Assembly (NCBI GenBank): GCA_036521415.1
Contig: DATDHU010000146.1
Location: 1-40,548 of the forward strand
Direction: 5' to 3'
Length of the DNA: 40,548 nucleotides
Origin: DASXMT01 sp036521415
Lineage (GTDB): Bacteria > Actinomycetota > Acidimicrobiia > Acidimicrobiales > RAAP-2
Shown here piece by piece: positions 31,763 through 39,585 of the stretch (position 1 is the stretch's first letter; every line of letters starts with the position of its first letter). Below the pieces are notes generated by a model. The model did not search any database, was not told the origin of the DNA, and saw only the letters and a list, made by a program, of their open reading frames with translations. A program made the position numbers and the translations under genes.

Positions 31763-32920
31763 TCAGGAGGTTGCGGTTGCAGTGGCTGGATCGGTCGTCG
31801 TTGCCGCGGTCGTCGAGCCGGCGACAGGCAGGGGGCGCTGGATACGCGTCCCGTTGACCAGGGGGAAATGGCAGGCCACCCGGTGACCGGGCGCGATCTC
31901 ATCCAGCGGCGGCTCCACTTCCGCGCACACCGCCTGAGCCTGGGGGCACCGTGTCCGGAACCGGCAGCCCGACGGCGGGTCGAGGGGCGAGGGGAGCTCA
32001 CCCGACAGTCCGGTGGCCGTCGATCCCCGGTCGGGGTCGGGGTCGGGGATCGAGGCCAGGAGCGCCTCGGTGTAGGGGTGGGCCGGAGCTCGATAGAGCA
32101 GGTCGGAACCGGTGATCTCGCAGAGCTTGCCCAGGTACATGACGGCGACGCGGTCGCTCACGTTCTTCACCACGGCCAGGTCGTGGGCGATGAACACCAT
32201 GGTCAGCCCGAAGGATGCCTTGAGGTCGGCCAACAGGTTCAGGATCTGGGCCTGGATGGACACATCGAGGGCGGAGACCGGCTCGTCGCAGATCAAAAGT
32301 TTGGGCTCGGACATGAGGGCGCGGGCAATGCTGATCCGCTGGCACTGGCCACCGGAGAACTCGCCGGGACGCCGGTCGCCGGCGGTGTCGGGGTCGATAC
32401 CCACCGACTCGAGGGCGCTCCGTACCTTGGCCGCCCGCTCCTCCTTGGTGCCGCGGCCCCAGATGGCCAGAGGCTCGGCCACGATGTCCTGGATCCGGCG
32501 CCGGGGGTTGAGCGAGGAGATCGGGTCCTGGAAGATCATCTGGATGCGGGTCCGGATCTGACGCAGCTCCTTCCGGTGCAGGCTGGTCAGCTCGGTCCCG
32601 TCGAACCGGACGCTTCCTGAGGTCGGCACGTCCACCTGCACGATGGCCCGTCCCGTGGTCGACTTGCCGCAACCGGATTCGCCCACCAACCCGAGGGTTT
32701 CTCCCTCCCGGATGTCGAAGCTGATGTCGGAGACGGCGTGGACCCGCCTCTTGCCCGAGGCGAACTCGACCACCAGGTGCTCGACCTGCAGGAGGACGGG
32801 GGCGTCCCCGACTTCGCCAGGCATGGGCCGAGATGCACCGTCGCCGGCCGGGGCCGAGGCGCCGTCGAACCCGGTGCCGGATGGAGCCGATCCGTCCTGG
32901 CCCGCGTGCGTGTCGGTCAT
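31763..32920 (-). CDS. Oligopeptide/dipeptide ABC transporter ATP-binding protein (DppF/OppF type)
   Basis: The 385-residue ATPase powers the importer encoded upstream. Walker A is GLVGESGCGKST, the signature is FSGGQCQRIS (Cys where most relatives have Arg), Walker B is LLICDEPVSALD, and the H-loop is FIAHDLAVV. The C-terminal oligopeptide-transporter domain has RFRTRCPQAQAVC and further cysteines, a conserved set linked in related ATPases to an Fe-S cluster. ATG 32920 shares four bases (ATGA) with the end of the other ATPase gene. The first 45 residues form a Gly/Ala-rich, poorly conserved extension. It ends 73 bases from the convergent rpsA. Confidence 0.94.
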   Translation of the reverse strand: MTDTHAGQDGSAPSGTGFDGASAPAGDGASRPMPGEVGDAPVLLQVEHLVVEFASGKRRVHAVSDISFDIREGETLGLVGESGCGKSTTGRAIVQVDVPTSGSVRFDGTELTSLHRKELRQIRTRIQMIFQDPISSLNPRRRIQDIVAEPLAIWGRGTKEERAAKVRSALESVGIDPDTAGDRRPGEFSGGQCQRISIARALMSEPKLLICDEPVSALDVSIQAQILNLLADLKASFGLTMVFIAHDLAVVKNVSDRVAVMYLGKLCEITGSDLLYRAPAHPYTEALLASIPDPDPDRGSTATGLSGELPSPLDPPSGCRFRTRCPQAQAVCAEVEPPLDEIAPGHRVACHFPLVNGTRIQRPLPVAGSTTAATTTDPATATATS

Positions 32921-34014
32921 CGGTTCTGGACCTCGGGAGTGCGATCCACGTGCAGGTCGGGGGTGGGGAGGTCCGACGGGCGTCCGTTGACCAACGGGAA
33001 CCAACAGGCGAAGACGTGGTCAGACGACCCGGCACTCCGGAGGGGCGGCTCGGCGTCGATGCACTTCTGTTGGACATAGGGGCACCGCGGTGCGAATTTA
33101 CATCCCTTGGGCGCATCGACCAGGTCGGGCGGGCGTCCGGCGATGGCCTGCAGACGGGTGTGGCTCGGGTTGGCCAGCCTGGGGATGGAGTCCATGAGCG
33201 CCCGGGTGTACGGCATCTTGGTGTCGGCGAACAAGGCCCGCGACGGTGCTCGTTCCACTACGCGGCCGGCGTACATGACGGCTATCTCGTCGGCCCGGTT
33301 GGCCACGACTCCCAGGTCGTGGGTCACGAGCAGCATGGCCATGTGGCGGTCCCGCTGCAGGTCGGCCAGCAGATCCAGGATCTGTGCCTGCACGGTGACA
33401 TCCAGCCCGGTGGTGGGTTCGTCCGCCAGCACCAGGCGGGGCGAGCAGGCCAGGGCGATGGCGATCATCACCCGTTGCCGCATGCCCCCCGACAACTGGA
33501 ACGGGTACCAGCGCAACCGCTCCTCGGGTGAGGGGATCCCCACCGCGCTGAGCAGGGAGACGGCGGCCTCCTTGGCCTCGGCCCGGTTCATGCGCAGGTG
33601 CAGGCGCAGCGACTCGGTGATCTGGCGGCCGATCCGGACCACCGGGTTGAGTGCGGTCATCGGGTCCTGGAAGATCATGCTCAGCTGCGCCCCCCACACC
33701 TGGCGCAGCTGGACCTCGGGCATCCCGGTCAGCTCGTGGCCGGAGAAGTGCACCGATCCGCTCCGCACGACGTCCCGGGTGGGCAGCAGCCCCATGATCG
33801 ACCGGGAGAGGACGGTCTTGCCCGAGCCCGACTCGCCGACCACGCCGAGGGTGCGCCCCCGGTCAACGGTCAGCGAAACCCCGTCGACCGCCCGGATCGT
33901 GCCCCGGGAGGTCCGGAAGGAGGTGTGCAGGTCCTCGACGACCAAGAGGGGGTCGTCGAGGTCGCTCACGTCTGGGAACTCCAGTCGTCCCGAGGATCGA
34001 CGGAGGGGGCTCAC
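32917..34014 (-). CDS. Oligopeptide/dipeptide ABC transporter ATP-binding protein (DppD/OppD type)
   Basis: This ATPase has Walker A GVVGESGSGKT, signature QLSGGMRQRVMIAIAL, Walker B LVLADEPTTGLDV and switch His in LLVTHDLGVV. The C-terminal peptide-transporter domain contains GCKFAPRCPYVQQKC. It partners with the second ATPase gene, whose start overlaps its stop by four bases. I use GTG 34014, which overlaps the permease stop as GTGA; GTG 33969, fifteen codons later and directly before SDLDDPLLVVEDLHT, is an equally serious candidate. The product is 365 residues from the first start. The frame remains open farther upstream but lies inside the permease gene. Confidence 0.93.
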   Translation of the reverse strand: MSPLRRSSGRLEFPDVSDLDDPLLVVEDLHTSFRTSRGTIRAVDGVSLTVDRGRTLGVVGESGSGKTVLSRSIMGLLPTRDVVRSGSVHFSGHELTGMPEVQLRQVWGAQLSMIFQDPMTALNPVVRIGRQITESLRLHLRMNRAEAKEAAVSLLSAVGIPSPEERLRWYPFQLSGGMRQRVMIAIALACSPRLVLADEPTTGLDVTVQAQILDLLADLQRDRHMAMLLVTHDLGVVANRADEIAVMYAGRVVERAPSRALFADTKMPYTRALMDSIPRLANPSHTRLQAIAGRPPDLVDAPKGCKFAPRCPYVQQKCIDAEPPLRSAGSSDHVFACWFPLVNGRPSDLPTPDLHVDRTPEVQNR

Positions 34015-34973
34015 ACCAAACCCTCCCGGACGTCGAACTTGTTGCGCAACCGGTCGCCGATCAAGTTGATAGCCAGCAGCAACAAGAACATGGCCAGCGA
34101 GGGCCACAGCACGATGTAGGGGTTGGAGCTCAGGTTCCCGTTGGCCGTGCCCTCCGAGATGATGTTCCCCCACGATGCGGTGGGCAGGGCGACCGAGAGC
34201 CCCAGGAAGGCCAGCGAGCCCTCGAGCACGATGACGATGGCCACGGTGATGAGCCCGAAGGATACGGCGGCGGGGACCACATTGGGGAGGATCTCGCGGA
34301 ACAGGATCCGCGAGTCCTTGGCTCCGAGCGTTCGGGCCGCCACCACGAAGTCGCGGTTGGCGTAGGACAACGTGGTCGCCCGGACCACCCGGTACAGGAG
34401 AGGGATGGTGGCGACGCCCAGGATGACGGTGATCTTGCCCAGGCTCTGGCCCCAAAAGGCCACGATGGCGATCACGGCCACGATGGCCGGGAAGGCCAGG
34501 AGCACGAAGGAGCCGGCGTTGAGGATGTTGTCGATCCGACCACCGCGGTAGCCGGAGACCAGCCCCAGGGTGCCGCCGACGAGCATCCCGATGGCCACCG
34601 AGGCGAAGCCCACGATCAATGAGACCCGGGACCCGTAGATGATCCGGCTGAGCAGGTCGCGACCGAGGTCGTCGGTGCCCAGCAGGTGGGCCATGCTGGG
34701 ATGGGCGTTGATGGCCGTGTAGTTCTGGAAGGTGGGGCTCTGGAGGGGCAGCAGGTTGGCGAAGATGGCGCCGAAGAGGACGAGCGCCACCCACCCGATA
34801 CAGATCCAAAAGACCACGCCCAGCTTCCTCGGTTCGGCGATCTCGTCGGCGCCACCGTGGCCGTCGGTGTACAGCGCCACCGAGGTCTCTGCCCACGCCG
34901 CGTCACCCGGCTGAGTGCCGGCCAGCAGTCGGCCGTGGGTCTCGGTGGTGGCGACGGCGCGGTCGTCAGGCAC
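34011..34973 (-). CDS. Peptide-type ABC transporter permease (DppC/OppC type)
   Basis: The 320-residue inner-membrane permease starts with a cytoplasmic segment of about 50 residues, then a first helix (VVFWICIGWVALVLFGAIFA). The conserved LLGTDDLGRDLLSRIIYGSRVS of DppC proteins follows, then five more helices. The EAA-type coupling loop is AARTLGAKDSRILFREILPN, which contacts the ATPases. GTG 34973 overlaps the preceding permease gene by eight bases, and the stop overlaps the next ATPase start, so the whole operon is tightly coupled. The transported substrate cannot be read from sequence. Confidence 0.94.
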   Translation of the reverse strand: MPDDRAVATTETHGRLLAGTQPGDAAWAETSVALYTDGHGGADEIAEPRKLGVVFWICIGWVALVLFGAIFANLLPLQSPTFQNYTAINAHPSMAHLLGTDDLGRDLLSRIIYGSRVSLIVGFASVAIGMLVGGTLGLVSGYRGGRIDNILNAGSFVLLAFPAIVAVIAIVAFWGQSLGKITVILGVATIPLLYRVVRATTLSYANRDFVVAARTLGAKDSRILFREILPNVVPAAVSFGLITVAIVIVLEGSLAFLGLSVALPTASWGNIISEGTANGNLSSNPYIVLWPSLAMFLLLLAINLIGDRLRNKFDVREGLV

Positions 34974-35910
34974 GGGCCACTCTCGGGTCGACCACGGTGA
35001 ACAGGAAGTCCACCGCGAACTGCAAGATGACGTAGGCGATGGCCACCACCAGGGCGATCCCCTGGACCACGAGGTAGTCGCGCTGTTGCACGGCCTGGAC
35101 GATGGAGTACCCGAGACCGTTGATGGCGAACAGGTACTCGACGATGAAGGCGCCGGCCAGCAGGCTCCCGATGTTCACGCCCGCCGCGGCCAGGAGGGAG
35201 AAGGTCGAGGGCCGGAATGCGTGCCGGGCCATGACCCGGCTGGGGGACAGGCCCTTGGACCGGGCCATGGTGATGAAGTCCTCCTGCAGGGTGGCCAACA
35301 GGTCGGAGCGGAGCAGCCGGAAGTAGACGGCGATCGACCCGGCCGTGAGGGCCAGGGAGGGGAGGATCATGTCGTGGAGGTTGGTGGCCGGGTTCTGCGA
35401 GAAGGGCACGTAGCCGGTTGCCGGGAACCATCGGAGGGCGACGGCGAACACGGCCACCATGATCGGCGCGATCACAAAGGCGGGGAGGGCCAGCATGCCG
35501 AAGGTGGAGGTGGTCGCCACCCGGTCGAGCCAGCGCTCGGGCCGGCGGGCCGACGCCAGGGCCAACGGGATGGCCACGAGCAGGGCCAGGACCTGGGAGA
35601 TGATGATGAGCTCGAGGTCGATGGGAAAGCCGGTGGCGATGGTCTGGCTGACCGGCTCATGGGTGAGGTAGGACTGGCCCAGGTTCCCCTGCAGGGCGTG
35701 GCCGACCCAGATGAGGTACTGGTGCCAAAGGGGCTGGTTGAGGCCCAGCTGTTGGAGGAGCAGGGCCCGGTTGTGGGCGTTGTCGTTGGGCCCGAGGATG
35801 GCGACGGTGGGGTCTCCGGGCAGGATGTGGACGAGCAGGAAGGCCAGGATCGAGATGATGAATATGACGACGATCAGCTGGACGAGGCGTTTGGCGAGGT
35901 ACTTGCCCAT
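34966..35910 (-). CDS. Peptide-type ABC transporter permease (DppB/OppB type)
   Basis: The 314-residue permease begins with MGKYLAKRLVQLIVVIFIIS, typical of DppB, followed by FLLVHILPGDP and a large external loop (about 40-95) containing GLNQPLWHQYLIWV. The coupling loop reads EDFITMARSKGLSPSRVMARHAFRP, and six membrane helices can be traced. It forms the channel with the second permease, which starts eight bases before this gene ends. ATG 35910 is 33 bases downstream of the binding-protein stop. Confidence 0.95.
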   Translation of the reverse strand: MGKYLAKRLVQLIVVIFIISILAFLLVHILPGDPTVAILGPNDNAHNRALLLQQLGLNQPLWHQYLIWVGHALQGNLGQSYLTHEPVSQTIATGFPIDLELIIISQVLALLVAIPLALASARRPERWLDRVATTSTFGMLALPAFVIAPIMVAVFAVALRWFPATGYVPFSQNPATNLHDMILPSLALTAGSIAVYFRLLRSDLLATLQEDFITMARSKGLSPSRVMARHAFRPSTFSLLAAAGVNIGSLLAGAFIVEYLFAINGLGYSIVQAVQQRDYLVVQGIALVVAIAYVILQFAVDFLFTVVDPRVARA

Positions 35911-35943
35911 CGGTGTCCGGGTTCCTGGTTCCCTCTCCGGCGG

Positions 35944-37710
35944 TTAGCCGGCCATCCAGATCTGGGTCGGGAAGAGGATGCCATTGTCGAAGGGCTTCCC
36001 CGGCGACCCGTCGGGAAGCTTGGGATTGGCGAAATTCTGGATCCGCTGGTCACCCACCTCCGACCAGACGGTCTGGCCCAGCCACAGATAGGGGAGGTCG
36101 ACGCCGAGCCGCTTGCCCACCGTCTGGTAGGCCTTGGACCGTGCCCCGATGTTCGAATTCGACCGCCCCGTCTGGAGCGCGGCCTCGATCTGCGGGTCAG
36201 AGTTCCGGGCGAAGTTCAAGGCGATGCCGCCGACCGGCGCCAGCGTGGTCGTGCTCCACCATACGTAGTTGATGTCGGGGTCCCCGGCGGCGTACTGGTA
36301 GAAGGTGTAGGCCTGGAACTTGCCGGAGATGGCGTTCGAGATGAGCGTCGCCTGCTCGACGGTCTTCAGGTTGATGGTGAAGCCGACCTGTTGCCACATC
36401 TGCTGGAGCACCTGCGTCAATCGGGTCAGGCGGGGGTCGGGTATGGTCCCCAGTTCGATGGTGGGCGTCCCGTGGGCCTTCTTGTACGCCGCCACCAGCC
36501 TCCTGGCCCCGGCCTGGTTGAAGGCGGGGTAGGCGGTGGTGGAGTAGAACGGCGACCCTGGGGGGAACGGGCTGTTGGACACCTCGCCCAGGCCCCCGCC
36601 GAAGAGCTTCTGGAGGGTCTGTTGGTCCATCCCCATGGCCAGGGCCTGGCGAATCCCCAGGTCGTCGGTCGGCGGTACGTCACAGTTCAAGATGATGAAG
36701 TTCATGTCCGGCTCGCCCGCCTTCTGGGAGAGGCTGTCCACCACCTGGTACGCCGACTGGTCCTGGAAATGGTCGACGGTGTTGGGGTCGATGGAGAAGA
36801 TGAGGTCGACCCCTCCGGCCTTCAGCGTGGCCTCACGCTGGGACGTGTCGGGGATGGGCTTGAAGGTGATCTGGTCCAGGTAGGGATAGCCGCTCCGCCA
36901 GTAGTGGGGGTTCCGGGTGGCGGTGAAGTGATCGTTGGGGTTCCAAGAGGTGTAGGTGAATGGCCCTGTCCCGACTGGAGTCGGCGGCGTCGAGTTCGTT
37001 GCGCCGTCGATCATGGACTGGCCCACGATGTAGCCGACCTGGGTGGCGAGGTAGTAGGGGAAGGCCACCAACGGCTGCGCGCAGGTGACGTCCACGGACA
37101 TCGGGCCGCTGACGGCGAAGCCCTCGATGGGCTTGAGCGCGGTGCCGGTCAGCGCCGAGGACTTGAGGGCGTCGAGGTTGTTCTTGAGCACGGTGGCATC
37201 GAGGGCCGAGCCGTCCGAGAAGGTGACGTTGGGCCGGAGGGTGATGGTCCACACCGTCTTGTCCGCGTTCGGGGTCACCGACTGGGCCAGATAGGGCCGG
37301 ATCTGGCCATCGGCACCCACCGCGGTCAGGGGGTCGTAGATGGAGTTGGCGTACAGATACCCGTTGACGTCCCAGTGGTTGGCCGGCGGGTAGAAGCCGT
37401 CGATGTCGGCCGTGGTCCCGAGGATGGCCGTCCCACCCCGGCGGGGAGTCCCCTTCCCGATGCCGGCCTTGCTCGATGTGGTGGCCGCACCGGCCACGCC
37501 CGCACCCAAGGGCGAGGCCTTTCCCAACACGCCGGGGCCGGCGATCCCGGCGGCCGCCACGACACCGGCGGTGGCCGCACCGCGCGACAGGAACTTCCGA
37601 CGGCTGAGCTCATTGGACGTGTTCGATTCCTTCGAACCTCCGGGCTCACGCAACGGCTCTTCCGACGTCCTCACGTCGTTCCGCTCTGGCCTTTTCCTGC
37701 CGTCTTTCAT
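35944..37710 (-). CDS. Extracellular solute-binding protein, family 5, Tat-exported
   Basis: The 588-residue protein is the substrate receptor of the peptide-type importer. Its N-terminus has a hydrophilic stretch, then a twin-arginine signal SRRKFLSRGAATAGV (Arg37, Arg38) and a hydrophobic Ala/Gly segment, so it should be exported folded by the Tat system. No lipobox cysteine is seen. The mature part has family-5 features such as TVWTITLRPNVTFSDGSALD and RQALAMGMDQQTLQKLFGG. ATG 37710 is preceded by a strong AGGGGGGAA. As the first gene of the operon, it is probably controlled from the region that holds a near-palindrome at 37759-37796. The ligand may be a peptide, but nickel, sugars or other solutes are possible. 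Confidence 0.93.
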   Translation of the reverse strand: MKDGRKRPERNDVRTSEEPLREPGGSKESNTSNELSRRKFLSRGAATAGVVAAAGIAGPGVLGKASPLGAGVAGAATTSSKAGIGKGTPRRGGTAILGTTADIDGFYPPANHWDVNGYLYANSIYDPLTAVGADGQIRPYLAQSVTPNADKTVWTITLRPNVTFSDGSALDATVLKNNLDALKSSALTGTALKPIEGFAVSGPMSVDVTCAQPLVAFPYYLATQVGYIVGQSMIDGATNSTPPTPVGTGPFTYTSWNPNDHFTATRNPHYWRSGYPYLDQITFKPIPDTSQREATLKAGGVDLIFSIDPNTVDHFQDQSAYQVVDSLSQKAGEPDMNFIILNCDVPPTDDLGIRQALAMGMDQQTLQKLFGGGLGEVSNSPFPPGSPFYSTTAYPAFNQAGARRLVAAYKKAHGTPTIELGTIPDPRLTRLTQVLQQMWQQVGFTINLKTVEQATLISNAISGKFQAYTFYQYAAGDPDINYVWWSTTTLAPVGGIALNFARNSDPQIEAALQTGRSNSNIGARSKAYQTVGKRLGVDLPYLWLGQTVWSEVGDQRIQNFANPKLPDGSPGKPFDNGILFPTQIWMAG

Positions 37711-37758
37711 ACTTCCCCCCTCTGATTGAATTCCCCCCCGGGCTGATTTCCTCGGTAG

Positions 37759-37796
37759 TCGACTGGGACGTTACCGCTCGGTAGCGTCCCGGTCGA
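37759..37796. promoter_or_regulatory. 38-bp near-palindrome between divergent genes
   Basis: An 18-base arm (37759-37776, TCGACTGGGACG then TTACCG) is mirrored by 37779-37796 around a CT centre with only two mismatches, both allowing G-U pairs in RNA. CTCGGTAG also occurs twice (37751-37758 and 37777-37784). Its place between two divergent genes favours an operator over a terminator. It lies 49-86 bases upstream of the binding-protein gene. Confidence 0.5.
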
Positions 37797-37839
37797 GACC
37801 CCCTTACCTCCTGGCTCCAACTTCGGGTCGACGCATCAC

Positions 37840-37845
37840 TACCAT
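37840..37845 (+). promoter_or_regulatory. Candidate -10 box for leaderless glycosyltransferase gene
   Basis: TACCAT lies 7 bases before ATG 37853, with no Shine-Dalgarno. This is the fourth example of this spacing in the window. Confidence 0.35.
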
Positions 37846-37852
37846 GCCACCC

Positions 37853-39577
37853 ATGGAATCGGCTGGCATGGGGACGACGCCAGTGAACGCGCCCGAGGCG
37901 ACCGGCCGCCGCGCCGCCGGGGCCGAGGCAGACCCGGTGGTGGCGGTCGACCCGGCCGAATCCGGGTCGGGACGAGCGAGCCCGGACGGCGAGGGACCCC
38001 GACACCCGGTGCGCGGCCCGCTCCTCGGCGCCGGGGATCACATCGAGCACTTCAGCCCCAGGGTGACCCTGGCCATCGGTGTGGCCGTCGGCCTCCTCCT
38101 CGCGCTCACCTTGGTGCTCCGCTTCTGGACCCGCTCGGACCTGTGGCTCGACGAGGCGCTCACCGTCAACATCGCCAAGCTGCCCCTGCACGACCTCCCG
38201 TCCTACCTCAAGCGGGACGGGGCACCACCGCTCTTCTACGTCCTCCTTCACTTCTGGATGGGGATCTTCGGGTCCTCCGACCTGGCCGTGCGCTCGCTGT
38301 CGGGGGTGATGGGCGTGGCCACCGTGCCCTTGGCCTGGGTGGCCGGCCGCCGCCTGGGCGGCCGGGTCATCGGGTTCTCGGCGATGATCCTGGTCGCCAC
38401 CTCGCCCTTCGCTGTGCGCTACGACACCGAGACGAGGATGTACGCCCTAGTGGCGCTGCTCACCGTCCTCGGCTTCCTGGCCATCGACCGTGCCCTGCGA
38501 CAACCTCGGGCCGGGAACCTGATCGCGGTGGGCGCCATCACCGGGTTGCTGCTCTACAGCCACTACTGGTCCATGTACCTGATCGCCACCACCCTGGTGT
38601 GGCTGGCCTTCCAGGCCTGGCGCGGCCGGGCGGTCTGGCGGCGACACGCCCGCGTCGTGTTCGTGGCCATCGTGATCGGGTGCCTGACCTTCGTCCCCTG
38701 GGTCGAGATCTTCCTCTACCAGTCCAAGCACACGGGGACACCATGGTCGGCACCGGCCAACTTCGCGGCCATGGTCAACGCCATCACCTCGTTCGCCGGC
38801 GGCCCCACCAGCCAGGGCCGGGTCCTGGCCCTCATCTTCTTCGCCCTCGCCGGGCTCGGTCTGTTCGGCATGGCCGTCAGCCGCCATCACATCGATATCG
38901 ATATTCGCACCCGCCCGCTCGGGCGCCCCATAGCAGTGGTGATCGTGGGCACCTTGGCCTTGGCCGTCATCGGTGGGTTTGCCTCCAACAGCGCCTTCGA
39001 CGCCCGCTACGCGTCGATCGTATTCATCCCCCTGATCTTGCTGGTGGCGTTGGGCATGTCCACCTTTCTCGACCTCCGCATCCGCGCCGTGATCCTGGCC
39101 GTCGCCGTGGCGGCCGGATTGGCCGGCGCCATTCCCAACGTCACCACCAACCGGACTCAGGCCGGTCAGGTGGCGGCGGCCTTGGCCCCGAGGGCCAAGC
39201 CCGGAGACGTGATCGCCTACTGCCCCGACCAGTTGGGCCCCTCCGTCAACCGGCTGTTGCCACAGGGCCGTTACCGGCAGATCACCTTCCCGAGGGGCAC
39301 GGGACCGACGTACGTCAACTGGGTCGACTACTCCACTGCGTCACGGAAGGGGTCGCCTGTCCGCTTCGCCGCCCAACTCGAGCGCATGGCCGGGCCGAGC
39401 CATCAGATCTTCGTGGTCTGGTACGGCGGGTACCAGACCTTCGGCACGAAGTGCGAGCAGATCCTCCAATCCCTGAGCTACGACACCAAGCTCCGTTCGA
39501 CGTACCTGCTCACCGGCATTCCAGCCCAGTTCTACCAACCGATGGGGCTGGTCCAATACGCACCGACGACGCCCTGA
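37853..39577 (+). CDS. GT-C membrane glycosyltransferase (GT39/ArnT-like)
   Basis: The 574-residue protein has a disordered N-terminus (1-70), about ten to eleven membrane helices and a C-terminal extracytoplasmic region. The first external loop carries SDLWLDEALTV with Asp100/Glu101, followed by DGAPPLFYVLLHFWM, the pattern of PMT/ArnT-type glycosyltransferases that use polyprenyl-phosphate sugars outside the membrane. The sugar and acceptor are unknown. ATG 37853 follows a TACCAT box; ATG 37844, three codons earlier, overlaps that box and is less likely. The C-terminal domain (about 440-574) has a Cys in IAYCPDQLG and another in GTKCEQIL. The next gene begins about eight bases later, probably in the same operon. 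Confidence 0.85.
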   Translation: MESAGMGTTPVNAPEATGRRAAGAEADPVVAVDPAESGSGRASPDGEGPRHPVRGPLLGAGDHIEHFSPRVTLAIGVAVGLLLALTLVLRFWTRSDLWLDEALTVNIAKLPLHDLPSYLKRDGAPPLFYVLLHFWMGIFGSSDLAVRSLSGVMGVATVPLAWVAGRRLGGRVIGFSAMILVATSPFAVRYDTETRMYALVALLTVLGFLAIDRALRQPRAGNLIAVGAITGLLLYSHYWSMYLIATTLVWLAFQAWRGRAVWRRHARVVFVAIVIGCLTFVPWVEIFLYQSKHTGTPWSAPANFAAMVNAITSFAGGPTSQGRVLALIFFALAGLGLFGMAVSRHHIDIDIRTRPLGRPIAVVIVGTLALAVIGGFASNSAFDARYASIVFIPLILLVALGMSTFLDLRIRAVILAVAVAAGLAGAIPNVTTNRTQAGQVAAALAPRAKPGDVIAYCPDQLGPSVNRLLPQGRYRQITFPRGTGPTYVNWVDYSTASRKGSPVRFAAQLERMAGPSHQIFVVWYGGYQTFGTKCEQILQSLSYDTKLRSTYLLTGIPAQFYQPMGLVQYAPTTP

Positions 39578-39585
39578 CCGATCCG

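Noticed and set aside
29986..32001. A minus-strand open frame of 671 codons opposite rpsA
   Set aside because: Same reason: low-complexity product, antisense to ribosomal protein S1.
34915..37725. A plus-strand open frame of about 936 codons opposite the peptide transporter
   Set aside because: It is antisense to three conserved transporter genes and has no recognisable motif, so it is a composition artefact.
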